Part shown: positions 8,795-16,776 of the stretch, one piece after another
Layout of the letters: every line of letters begins with the position of its first letter
How positions within the stretch are numbered: the first letter of the stretch is position 1
Assembly (NCBI RefSeq): GCF_000014685.1
Contig: NC_008321.1
Span: 868,001-932,000 of the forward strand
DNA: 64,000 bases
Direction: 5' to 3'
Source of the DNA: Shewanella sp. MR-4
GTDB lineage: Bacteria > Pseudomonadota > Gammaproteobacteria > Enterobacterales > Shewanellaceae
Position numbers and translations under genes: made by a program
The notes under the pieces: model-generated
What the model saw: only the letters and a program-made list of their open reading frames with translations
The model's database searches: none
Told to the model about the DNA's origin: nothing

Positions 8795-9030
8795 GAATAG
8801 ATCAACCACTTTTTAAGTAACAGAAAGTAATACTGCGTACGTATATCCGACCTGTTTATGAGAATCTTTGCTCTCTGGCCTTAATGAGAACCGCGCCTTT
8901 GCAGCTTATCGTCCGTCCGGAGTCATATGCTCCTTGTACTCTCTCAGCATCTGCAAAGGCCGGTATTACCTGTTACTTCATTATCTGTAGTCGTGTTTTT
9001 GGGGTGAGTTTAATACTCGATTTTTACAAA
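8795..9030 (-). ncRNA. Candidate bridge RNA region of the IS (3' non-coding side)
   Basis: This region holds no convincing protein gene (a small + frame at 8884-9144 runs into the transposase). It can form a structured RNA: a perfect 10-bp stem, GCCTTTGCAG (8895-8904) with CTGCAAAGGC (8951-8960), encloses a smaller hairpin GGAG/CTCC (8919-8922 with 8930-8933) flanked by two single-stranded internal-loop strands. IS110-family recombinases are guided by a bridge RNA from the non-coding end, and in IS1111 elements this is placed 3' of the transposase. A 10-nt sequence at 8837-8846 equals the sequence at the left IS border (8776-8785). RNA ends are unknown. Confidence 0.4.
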
Positions 9031-10044
9031 TTAACAAGACCGATATTCGCTGCGATGAAACAGCAGCGCCCAAATGATCCGCGCCAATTTGTTTGCAATT
9101 GCTACTGCCGCTTTCTGTTTACCCCGCCGCTCAATCACCTTTAAGGCCCATACGGAGATCCTGTCATTACTCTTACTTGCATAGCGAATAATCGACCAAG
9201 CTCCCTGGATCAGTTGCCGCCGCAGATAGCTGTTACCTCGTTTGGTTATGCCGCTTAATTTCTGTTTTCCCCCACTGGAAAACTCTTTAGGAACCAGTCC
9301 TAAATTTGCAGAAAAATGCCGAGCACCATGATAGCCAGAGCCATCTCCGGCAAATGACACCGCGGCAGTGGCAATGATTTCTGCAACGCCTCTTATACCC
9401 ATTAGTCGCTTGGCATCTGGGTGCGTTCTTGCCTGCAGTTTGATGTCTTTTTCCAGTGAACCTATTGCAACGTTGATCGCACGCAACTCTTCCATCAGCT
9501 CACGCATGTATTGGCGTGCAATCGTAGTGAGTTGATTACTGGCATCCTCAAGTAATTCCGGCAGTAAAAGATTCAATGGATTACGTCCTTTAGGGAGGGC
9601 TATTCCATATTCACTTAGTAAACCTCTGATTTGATTGGTTAGTGCAGTGCGTATTCTGATCCGGCGCTCGCGAATTCTGTGAGTAATGATGATATCAACC
9701 TGCGCTAAGGTTCTCGGCTGGACGAAAATCAGGTTCGGTCTCTGCGCCGCCTCACAGATAGCGAAGGCATCATTGCGATCGTTCTTATTGCCTTTGACAA
9801 ATGGCTTAACATGCTGAGGCGGGATCAGTTTGACGTCATGCCCGAGAGAAAGTAACTCTCTGCCCCAATAGTTAGAGCCACTGCAGGCTTCCATCGCAAT
9901 AGTGGCATCAGGGTAAGTACGCAGAAAAGTAAGGAGCTGAGCACGTTTAATCGAACGGTTAAAAACACTCTTGCCAGCTTGATTTACCCCACATACTTGG
10001 AAGATATTTTTTGCGAGATCAATTCCTATTAGTGTAACTTTCAT
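9031..10044 (-). CDS. IS110-family (DEDD) transposase
   Basis: 337 aa from ATG 10044, which has AGGTG 7 nt upstream; GTG 10053 would add three residues. The N-terminal RuvC-like domain has the expected acidic residues (GIDLAKNIFQVCGV; AMEACSGSNYW; KNDRNDAFAICEA). The C-terminal Transposase_20 domain holds the RLMGIRGV and ANLGLVPKEFSSGGKQKLSGI segments with the conserved Ser used as nucleophile in the IS110 family. The frame is intact and of normal length, so the element may be active. It catalyses RNA-guided excision and insertion of its own IS (family knowledge). The GTCC upstream of its start belongs to a copy of the IS-end motif. Confidence 0.92.
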   Translation of the reverse strand: MKVTLIGIDLAKNIFQVCGVNQAGKSVFNRSIKRAQLLTFLRTYPDATIAMEACSGSNYWGRELLSLGHDVKLIPPQHVKPFVKGNKNDRNDAFAICEAAQRPNLIFVQPRTLAQVDIIITHRIRERRIRIRTALTNQIRGLLSEYGIALPKGRNPLNLLLPELLEDASNQLTTIARQYMRELMEELRAINVAIGSLEKDIKLQARTHPDAKRLMGIRGVAEIIATAAVSFAGDGSGYHGARHFSANLGLVPKEFSSGGKQKLSGITKRGNSYLRRQLIQGAWSIIRYASKSNDRISVWALKVIERRGKQKAAVAIANKLARIIWALLFHRSEYRSC

Positions 10045-10122
10045 TTTGGACACCTTTTGTTGTTATTGAACGTGCAAATTCAATATGGCGTAAATGACGC
10101 CTACTTCACAAGAGGTGTCCAT

Positions 10123-10192
10123 CCCATCATCCATGTATGCTCGACCGTGACATCCATGTCACGGACGGCCACTTCCATATCTGTGCTTAATC
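10123..10192. repeat. Right arm of the palindromic intergenic repeat
   Basis: This arm contains a perfect 9-bp hairpin, CCGTGACAT and ATGTCACGG (10145-10164, 2-nt loop), and ends in CTGTGCTTAATC, the inverted copy of 8742-8753. It is the target element in which the IS is nested. Confidence 0.55.
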
Positions 10193-10444
10193 CTGCTGAC
10201 CACAGCGTATCCTCTTAGCTTGAATATGCCTCAAATTTGTCTTTTCTTTGTAAAATTTAACAATGGGTGTCTCAATAGATTTATTACTTGAACCTCAGTC
10301 AAAAGATTTAACCTTAGTCAATTCAGCTTAAGTTTCTTTAGTTTACGAGCGGAATTTCGTAAGTTGAATCGTCTTATCTAAGTACTTATGCCTATAGGTA
10401 TTATTTAATCATGGATTCAACCGTTTGTAGGATAGGAGGTTCGT

Positions 10445-10762
10445 TTGAAAAGGCTAGCCATAGCATTACTTATCAGTTTCTCCCTTAGTGCATGTTCTTC
10501 ACTCAATGAAATTAAATTAGACGCTCAATCGGCACCCAGTTATATCGGCGAAAAAGTCAAAGTCACCACTGTATCGGGTAAACAGGTGGAATTTACCGTC
10601 GAAAGAGTGACTGATCAGCAGATTGAGGGAGAAGGAAAAGAAGTCAAAATTGAAGAGATACAAACATTGGAGGTTGAAGAGTTTAGCCCGCTAAAATCGA
10701 TATCACTCACAGCGGGTTTATATATGTTGGGTGCGGTAATTATTGCCGTTGTGGTGTTATAA
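10445..10762 (+). CDS. Small lipoprotein of unknown function
   Basis: 105 aa from TTG 10445, a start supported by a strong Shine-Dalgarno (TAGGAGGT) 5-6 nt before it. A signal peptide ends in the lipobox LSACSS (Cys17), so the mature protein should be lipid-anchored. The centre is a small beta-rich, charged region (VKVTTVSGKQVEFTVERVTDQQIEGEG) resembling short SH3-like beta barrels. The last ~20 residues (LTAGLYMLGAVIIAVVVL) form a transmembrane helix. A lipoprotein with a C-terminal TM segment is unusual. There is no operon partner; the mobile region is upstream and a beta-lactamase-like gene is 119 bp downstream on the same strand. Confidence 0.7.
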   Translation: MKRLAIALLISFSLSACSSLNEIKLDAQSAPSYIGEKVKVTTVSGKQVEFTVERVTDQQIEGEGKEVKIEEIQTLEVEEFSPLKSISLTAGLYMLGAVIIAVVVL

Positions 10763-10881
10763 CGAATTATCAATTGCTTCCTAACTGGCACTCCAAACCT
10801 CAAGTCACACTTAAGGTGTGCCTGTGATAAGCTGCCGCTTTCTAATCAGGCTGTATTTGCTAATTAAGTTAAGGATAACCC

Positions 10882-12066
10882 ATGCGTTTGAGTGTTATTG
10901 GCTCCCTGCTATCGGGGCTGTTATTACTCCCAAGTGCCAATAGTGTTGGCGAGTCACTTGAAACTGCAATTGTGCCGGAAAGCGCGCAAGGCGGTCAGTC
11001 AGTTAAGCTTGAAAGCCAAACTGCATCTTCAGAATCTAAGCTTGGGGAGATTAAGAGCTTAATCCAAGCGGCGATAATGGATTCGCCGCAGCCATTTAGC
11101 GGTAGCGTTATTCTACTTGAAGAGGGGAAACCACTGCTTGAATTACAAAAGGGCGAAGGTATCAATCAAGATTCGCGGTTTGTAATGGCATCGCTCTCGA
11201 AACAAATTACCGCAACGCTAGTGTTGCAGGCACTCGATGCGGGGAAACTCGATTTAAATCAAACGCTAAACCATTACCTTTTTGGCGATCTTGAGGCGGA
11301 ATCTAAGGCGCTAAAAGCCACTGATGCGGGCGCCAATGCGGGGGATTTGAATCCCAACCGTTATGATGAGCGCATTACTTTGCACCAACTGCTGAACCAT
11401 ACATCGGGTGTTGCCAGCATTGGACAGGCCAATCGCTTCGAGCCGGGTAGCCAATTTGAATACTCTAATTTGGGTTATTCACTGCTTGGGCAAGTGCTCG
11501 AGAAGGTGAATCACCAATCCTTTACCGAGCAGCTGGCACAATTTGCTGCGCGGTACCAACTCAATGGCTTAAGTGCCGAGCTTGGCAGCCTTGAGGTGAT
11601 TCATGCCAAAGTGCCAAGTCTGGCAGTGGGATTGCAGGAAAGCGAATTGATTGCGCCTGCTGAGCTGGTGATTGATGAAGCGTTATTGCCCGCAGGGGGA
11701 TTAATTGCCTCGACGGCTACTTATGCCGCCTTTCAGCAGCAATTACATGCTGGCAAGTTGTTGAGCCCTGAGAGTTATCAGCGGATGACCACTGCGTATA
11801 TCGAGTTGCCATTTTTGTGGCCGAATATGCGCTATGGTTATGGGATAAGGATCAATAAGGACAATGACTTGGTCGAATATAGCCATACGGGGTATGTTTC
11901 GGGTTATATGTCGATGACGCTGCATTATCCCGAGTTTAATCTGGACTTGGTAATGCTGGAAAATCTCTCCTTAAACCTTAACGACCGTAACCGGGTATTT
12001 GAACTGCATAATCAAATACGCCAAATCATTCGTAGTCAGTTGCTTGCTAAAGCTTTTAAGGCTTAA
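10882..12066 (+). CDS. Serine hydrolase, class C beta-lactamase/esterase family
   Basis: 394 aa with an N-terminal signal peptide. The three penicillin-binding-protein/AmpC motifs are visible: Ser104-Leu-Ser-Lys107 (nucleophile and general base), Tyr184-Ser-Asn186, and His324-Thr-Gly326 in place of KTG. The HTG form is more typical of esterases and peptidases of family S12 than of true cephalosporinases, so I expect a periplasmic or surface D-amino-acid peptidase or esterase rather than antibiotic resistance. There is a ~35-residue Ser/Gln/Glu-rich linker between signal and domain. It ends in a bidirectional terminator shared with the convergent ankyrin gene. Confidence 0.85.
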   Translation: MRLSVIGSLLSGLLLLPSANSVGESLETAIVPESAQGGQSVKLESQTASSESKLGEIKSLIQAAIMDSPQPFSGSVILLEEGKPLLELQKGEGINQDSRFVMASLSKQITATLVLQALDAGKLDLNQTLNHYLFGDLEAESKALKATDAGANAGDLNPNRYDERITLHQLLNHTSGVASIGQANRFEPGSQFEYSNLGYSLLGQVLEKVNHQSFTEQLAQFAARYQLNGLSAELGSLEVIHAKVPSLAVGLQESELIAPAELVIDEALLPAGGLIASTATYAAFQQQLHAGKLLSPESYQRMTTAYIELPFLWPNMRYGYGIRINKDNDLVEYSHTGYVSGYMSMTLHYPEFNLDLVMLENLSLNLNDRNRVFELHNQIRQIIRSQLLAKAFKA

Positions 12067-12135
12067 GACTTGCCATTATGTTGGCTAATAGCCATCCAAG
12101 TGTGCAGGTGCGAAGGTAGGCTTAACTTCGAAAGC

Positions 12136-12174
12136 ATAAAGCCCCTTTAAATGACGATATAAAAGGGGCTTTAT
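12136..12174. terminator. Bidirectional terminator between convergent genes
   Basis: A 13-bp stem (ATAAAGCCCCTTT with AAAGGGGCTTTAT) lies 70 bp after the hydrolase stop and 29 bp before the end of the ankyrin gene on the other strand. Confidence 0.8.
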
Positions 12175-12202
12175 CTTGGGTTGCTAGCTAAGGAGCTCTC
12201 TG

Positions 12203-14653
12203 TTACCAAAAGCGATTTCTTAGCGCAGTTTCGATTTCAATCTCTACCCTAAAGTATTGCAAAATTGTCCAGACAGAATCGACTAAAGTTTCGGTAAGCG
12301 CGGGGTAATCATCCCCGATAATTTTGTTGATTTCATCCACCATTTCATCGAGATAGTCCTGAACTCCTTCTTCAAACTCAGCTTTAGTCGCTTGATTGCG
12401 GAAAAAGCTGAAGTGGTCGAGCTTTTCAATCAATAGTTCCACCTGTTCTTTAACCGAATTTAACTGCTGAGTCGTGATGCTTGGATCGCTGGCAATCGGC
12501 TTAAAGAAATGCAGTACCTTGCTTTTGAGATCGAACAGCGTCGGAATTTGGCTTCTATCCACCGCCGCATCACTGACCTCTAGTCTAGTTTTTTGGGGTT
12601 GAGCGGTTTTTGGTGCCTCCACATAGGTCGTGGGTGAGTCTGGCGGGAGTGATGCTTGTTCTGACTTCGCTGCGTTAAGGCCGATAACTGTTGGGGCTGG
12701 AGGTATTTCACGCCCTAGTTTCTGTAATAGCCGACGTTGGAAATAACTTTGTGGTTGGGCTTTGCTCAAGGCGTGCTCAAGTTGAGTCTCGCTGTAGGGA
12801 ACGATTTGCAACAGTACTTCGAATACCTCTTTGTACTCCTGCTCCATAGTCACGCTTAACGGGTTATAACCTAAGCTGTTACTTACGGTTAAGTCAGCGC
12901 CATATTGCTGCAATAGTCTTAAAATCCGCACCGCCGTTGACTCAAAGCGTGGAAACTCATTCGAGCTGCCGCCCATCACGGCGCAAAGCGCTGGAGTGGT
13001 GTCTTCGGCATTGATGGCATTTGGGTTAGCATTATGTTCGAGTAACACCTCAACGCAGGACTGCGCGCCGTAATAGCAGGCGCACATTAGTGGCGTAAAT
13101 TGCTCATCTACTGAGAATTCTTCAATTTTGGCTCCGTGGCGCAGTAATAGTTCCACGGTATTACGTCGCATGGGGCCAGTAATCTGATCCCACCAATAGG
13201 TTGAAATTGCCTTGTGCAGAATAGGCGAATTATCATGGCCGCAATGGGTAAAAATATCCCCGCCTTGGTTAATCAGCCATTCAAGTACTTGGGTTCGACA
13301 GGCGATGGCCGCAGCGGACACATAGTTAGTGTTGTAGATATTGGTAAGGCTTAAATCGAGTCCCTTGGTGAGCAGATATTCCATCACTTGGATAAGTGTT
13401 GCCTGATCTTCCTTACCCGAACCACGTTGGCAGATAGTCAGCAAGCTTGGTTCATCCACAGCACCAAACTTTTTATTGATATCCATGCCATATTTTATGA
13501 AGAGGTCAAGAAACTCCGGCAGAAAGGTTTTCTTCTCGACCATCGGATAAACCAATAGTCGCAAGTTCGACCAGGCTAACATTTCATAGGGTTTACCCGC
13601 ATTCATAAATACGGAATTTGGATCCGCGCCATATTTGAGCAACAGCTCTAGTGCTTGGTAGATATACTCCCGTTTATTCACATCGGTAAATTGGGCGTTA
13701 TCAATAAATTGGTTGAGCACGGGTGAATGGTCGGCATCAGGCGGTGTCATCCTATAGATGCGATTGATATCGACGGTCGCCTTAATCAATTTTTCGATAA
13801 TGCTGAGGTCAAATTCTGAGGTCAATGCCGCATAGAGCAAACTTTTCGCGTGGGAGTCGGCCTTGAGTTGCGGATAATGATCTAGCAGATATTCAGTGTA
13901 TTCCTGCGCTTTTGCGTAGACACAGAGTTCGAGTAAATTGGCGTCATCCCAAAAGCTGCTATCGTTGGCCATAATATAACGTGACTTTTTATACTCAGGA
14001 TAGCGTTTCACTAATGGTTCGAAGGTTTCAACTCCCCAAAAATCGCTGGAAAGAATAATCTCTTCTATCAGGCTTAATTGGCCAATGTCCAAATAAATGT
14101 CTTTATTAATAATATGTAAAAAGACTTCTTTACTGCGATCTGCATAAAGGATTTCTAAGGGATGATTTAACTCGCCATTGGTCCAAAAACTCACCGAATG
14201 ATTGATATCCAGTCCCTGCTCCAGCAGCAGTTCTAGCATAGCGATGCGCTGATTATCTTGATAAATATACTGAGGGTTAGGGTGGTATAAGTAGTTTAAC
14301 CAGCAGTTATTATATTGATTTTGGTAGTAAAGATTAGCGCCAGCCTTGAGGTAGAGCTTTACCAATTCAGGATTATTAAATTCAAGTGCAGAGTGTAAGG
14401 CACTAAAACCATTACATTCAATTTGAGCGCCATTATCCAGCAGATATTGTATCAATTCGAGGTCGGATTCAGGACTACGAGAAAGCGGGACTAACACATT
14501 ACAGGGGGAAATATCGGGATCAATAAAATTAATATCACCGCCATTGGCGAGGTACTTGGTTATTTTTTGTATTTTCTTGGTCGTCGACAATTCGTTATTT
14601 AAACATATTTCCCGCAGTGTGAGGTTATTATCACCAAAAATCCAATTTAGCAT
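12203..14653 (-). CDS. Large ankyrin-repeat protein
   Basis: 816 aa with no signal peptide, so probably cytoplasmic. From about residue 65 to 620 it is built of degenerate ankyrin repeats; clear units include GFSALHSALEFNNPELVKLY, EQFTPLMCACYYGAQSCVEV and TTPALCAVMGG. A low-complexity linker (about 655-690) leads to a helical C-terminal region (about 700-816) without a recognised domain. Ankyrin repeats mediate protein-protein contacts; partner and role are unknown. The ATG at 14653 has GGGAAG upstream. It is a single gene, convergent with the hydrolase. Confidence 0.85.
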   Translation of the reverse strand: MLNWIFGDNNLTLREICLNNELSTTKKIQKITKYLANGGDINFIDPDISPCNVLVPLSRSPESDLELIQYLLDNGAQIECNGFSALHSALEFNNPELVKLYLKAGANLYYQNQYNNCWLNYLYHPNPQYIYQDNQRIAMLELLLEQGLDINHSVSFWTNGELNHPLEILYADRSKEVFLHIINKDIYLDIGQLSLIEEIILSSDFWGVETFEPLVKRYPEYKKSRYIMANDSSFWDDANLLELCVYAKAQEYTEYLLDHYPQLKADSHAKSLLYAALTSEFDLSIIEKLIKATVDINRIYRMTPPDADHSPVLNQFIDNAQFTDVNKREYIYQALELLLKYGADPNSVFMNAGKPYEMLAWSNLRLLVYPMVEKKTFLPEFLDLFIKYGMDINKKFGAVDEPSLLTICQRGSGKEDQATLIQVMEYLLTKGLDLSLTNIYNTNYVSAAAIACRTQVLEWLINQGGDIFTHCGHDNSPILHKAISTYWWDQITGPMRRNTVELLLRHGAKIEEFSVDEQFTPLMCACYYGAQSCVEVLLEHNANPNAINAEDTTPALCAVMGGSSNEFPRFESTAVRILRLLQQYGADLTVSNSLGYNPLSVTMEQEYKEVFEVLLQIVPYSETQLEHALSKAQPQSYFQRRLLQKLGREIPPAPTVIGLNAAKSEQASLPPDSPTTYVEAPKTAQPQKTRLEVSDAAVDRSQIPTLFDLKSKVLHFFKPIASDPSITTQQLNSVKEQVELLIEKLDHFSFFRNQATKAEFEEGVQDYLDEMVDEINKIIGDDYPALTETLVDSVWTILQYFRVEIEIETALRNRFW

Positions 14654-14830
14654 ATGCTTCCCTATTTAATGCTTTAACAAAAATGCAGCAAATTTCATCT
14701 AGATAAATATCATTTTACCGGATGAAAAAGAGGCCTAGTTTAATACAGGTGCTGAATAAAAAACTATGTGAATTAGGAGGGATAAAAACAGACTTGCTCG
14801 AATTTTGGCATAAATCACAACACATTATTC

Positions 14831-14849
14831 AATGAGTAAATTACTCATT
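14831..14849. promoter_or_regulatory. Perfect 19-bp inverted repeat, candidate operator
   Basis: AATGAGTAA-A-TTACTCATT is a 9+1+9 palindrome 178 bp upstream of the ankyrin start and ~45 bp beyond the end of the MarR-GNAT gene. It could bind a dimeric regulator or form a hairpin in the MarR-GNAT 3' UTR. Confidence 0.4.
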
Positions 14850-14857
14850 TACAGGTT

Positions 14858-14878
14858 CAGCAGGCCTATAGCCTGCTG
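14858..14878. terminator. Hairpin after the MarR-GNAT gene
   Basis: An 8-bp stem, CAGCAGGC with GCCTGCTG, has a 5-nt loop and lies 15 bp beyond the stop of the - strand gene. It has no good T-run on -, so terminator function is uncertain. Confidence 0.4.
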
Positions 14879-14892
14879 ATATTGGCGAGTGG

Positions 14893-15915
14893 TTATGGGG
14901 TTAGTTCGGCGTGCAGTGGTAATAGCATTGGGATTTCACAGGCGTCGTGGCCAGTATTGCCAAGGGGGGCGCTTAAGTAGTTAAACCCTAAGTGTTCGTA
15001 GAGCTTTAGGGCCTCTTTGAGTAATGCGGTGGTTTCGAGATAGCAGCTCTGATAACCCGCTCCACGGGCGAAGTCTAGAGCCAGCAGTGCTAAACGTTTG
15101 GCTAAGCCTTTACCACGGATCTCGGGTATAAAGTACATTTTTTGCAGTTCACAAATACCGGCATTGTTAGCCAGTGGCGCTATGCCTGCGCCGCCAACCA
15201 CTTGGCCTTCATGCTCTATCACCCAGTATTGGGCGCCCGGCTGCGAATAGATTTGGCTTAAACAATCTAAGGTTGGGTCGGCCACGCTATAGCCTTTATC
15301 CGCGGTTAAGCCGTATTCGGCGGAAACTGCGCGGATCACTTGGGCAATGGCAGCATCATCGGCGGCGGTCGCTTCACGGATAAGATAACCCGATTGTTGT
15401 TTGGCTTTATGTATGGCTTGGTTGTATTGCATTAGGGCTTGCTCGATTTGTTGAATTTGCTCTGGGGTCAGCTGAGCCAAGATTTCTTGAAAGAGTTGAT
15501 TTTGCTGGCTATCTAACTTAGCGAGCAGCTTTTTACCCGCAGGAGTCAGTTGAACGACGAGGCAGCGATTATCCCGCGGATGCATTTGGCTCTGGGCGAG
15601 GTTTTTATCGACTAAGTGCTTGATTGCGCGGCTAGCATTGGATTTATCTATGCTCAGTTTGCAGGCGAGTTCCTTAATGGTTTGCGGTTGATTGCCTATC
15701 TCAAACAAGGCGTGGGCCTGTACTGGGGACAGAGGTAAATCGCCAAAGGCCGCATTGAGCATGCCTAAGTGTCTGACCATATAGCGGGAAAGGTGTCTCA
15801 GTTGGCTAGATGAGCCGGGATCATTTGCCATAGTCGGATTGAATGCCATCAGGGTTAACCAAAGTTGAGCCATGCAAGCACTAGTGTGGGCTGGCAGTGG
15901 CTCAGTTCGAATCAT
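14893..15915 (-). CDS. MarR-type regulator fused to a GNAT acetyltransferase
   Basis: 340 aa in two parts. Residues ~40-165 form a MarR winged helix (LPLSPVQAHALFEIGNQPQT, IDKSNASRAIKHLVDKNLAQ, DNRCLVVQLTPAGKKLL). Residues ~178-335 form a GNAT N-acetyltransferase, with the acetyl-CoA loop seen as IRGKGLAKRL and the YEHLGF motif near the end. Such MarR-GNAT fusions are a recurring architecture; the ligand and acetyl acceptor are unknown. An alternative start at Met15 would drop a poorly conserved N-terminus. A near-palindrome just before the start suggests autoregulation. Confidence 0.85.
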   Translation of the reverse strand: MIRTEPLPAHTSACMAQLWLTLMAFNPTMANDPGSSSQLRHLSRYMVRHLGMLNAAFGDLPLSPVQAHALFEIGNQPQTIKELACKLSIDKSNASRAIKHLVDKNLAQSQMHPRDNRCLVVQLTPAGKKLLAKLDSQQNQLFQEILAQLTPEQIQQIEQALMQYNQAIHKAKQQSGYLIREATAADDAAIAQVIRAVSAEYGLTADKGYSVADPTLDCLSQIYSQPGAQYWVIEHEGQVVGGAGIAPLANNAGICELQKMYFIPEIRGKGLAKRLALLALDFARGAGYQSCYLETTALLKEALKLYEHLGFNYLSAPLGNTGHDACEIPMLLPLHAELTP

Positions 15916-15918
15916 TTA

Positions 15919-15933
15919 GTTGCAAGTTACAAC
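15919..15933. promoter_or_regulatory. Candidate MarR-type operator
   Basis: GTTGCAA-G-TTACAAC is a 7+1+7 near-palindrome with one mismatch, 3 bp upstream of the MarR-GNAT start codon. TTGCAA-type dyads are common MarR-family sites. Its position over the translation start suits negative autoregulation. Confidence 0.45.
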
Positions 15934-15980
15934 GAAATTAGCGGGCTTTGCTCGGCTTTGCAATATTTCATTAACAAAAT

Positions 15981-16520
15981 TTAAGGGTACAACTCAGGAT
16001 TTAAAAACGGCGCCATGGCGAGGATGATCGCTTGGGTATAATTGCTCTCACGGGTGGCGTGGCCGCGGGTGAGTAGGCCTATTGCGCCGCCTTTTTGTTT
16101 GATGTTAACCGTATTAAACAGTCTATCCATCACATGACCCAACTCTTCACCCGCCTCGAGCGCCTGATAGACCTGCATAGGTAGCGGCAACAAGGCGCCT
16201 CGGCCAATGCTCAAACGGGCTTGGTGGGCAATAGCAATATAGGCGAAGGTCGCAGGACCAAACTCGAAACAATCGACGCCGCCTTCCATCGCAAAGTAAT
16301 AATCCGCTTCAATTTGTTGCTGGCAATAGTGGACACGGTTGATAGCCCCTTGGCGGGTGTCGCTATCTGTCATGGGCTGCGCGGGGACGCCTGAGGGCGC
16401 ATCCATACCTTGAGTTTGGATCTCATATTCAGGGAAGAGCAGCGCCATGGCATTGGCCGCCGCGTTAATTTTGACGGGGTTTTTCGAACCGACGATCACT
16501 TTGATAATGTTTTGTTGCAT
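15981..16520 (-). CDS. yjjX: Inosine/xanthosine triphosphatase (YjjX family)
   Basis: 179 aa. The protein begins IIKVIVGSKNPVKINAAANA, the classic start of YjjX/ITPase-like DUF84 enzymes, followed by GVPAQPMTDSDTRQGAINR and the acidic metal-binding part FAMEGGVDCFEF. These enzymes hydrolyse ITP and XTP to the monophosphates and so remove oxidatively deaminated purine nucleotides. Length is normal. It lies 65 bp upstream of the MarR-GNAT gene on the same strand; the two may be co-transcribed, although the operator lies between them. Confidence 0.87.
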   Translation of the reverse strand: MQQNIIKVIVGSKNPVKINAAANAMALLFPEYEIQTQGMDAPSGVPAQPMTDSDTRQGAINRVHYCQQQIEADYYFAMEGGVDCFEFGPATFAYIAIAHQARLSIGRGALLPLPMQVYQALEAGEELGHVMDRLFNTVNIKQKGGAIGLLTRGHATRESNYTQAIILAMAPFLNPELYP

Positions 16521-16776
16521 ATAAGTTATTTATTTTGGTTTTTAATGTGGACGCTCGTTTGAATCATTGCTTAAATGGTCGGAGGTGTCTCGCCTCTGGG
16601 TTTTCTATTTTGCCATATTCATCGCCTTGGCTCAGTAAAAAAGCGAATGTATGGGGAGCAAATAGCCAGAGTCGTGCATCAGGAAGCGACATACGACTAT
16701 TGCTCCTTCAGTCAATTAGCTGATTTAAGCAGTAAAGCTATGTCATTGAAGGAACTAAAATTAAGAGATAATAATA

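Larger units (their letters stand above)
8784..10122 (-). mobile_element. IS110-family insertion sequence, IS1111-type
   Basis: About 1.34 kb bounded by an 11-bp perfect inverted repeat: ATGGACACCTC at 8784-8794 and GAGGTGTCCAT at 10112-10122. IS110 elements usually lack terminal repeats. The IS1111 subgroup has subterminal ones, so the real ends may lie a few bases outside. The transposase is on -, with a short (~70 bp) 5' side and a long (~237 bp) 3' non-coding side, which is the IS1111 layout. I see no target-site duplication, as expected. A second partial copy of the end, GGACACCT, lies at 10048-10055 next to the transposase start. Confidence 0.75.

Noticed and set aside
8884..9144. 86-codon + frame
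   Set aside because: It lies in the IS non-coding side and runs into the transposase on the other strand; no Shine-Dalgarno and no protein-like pattern.
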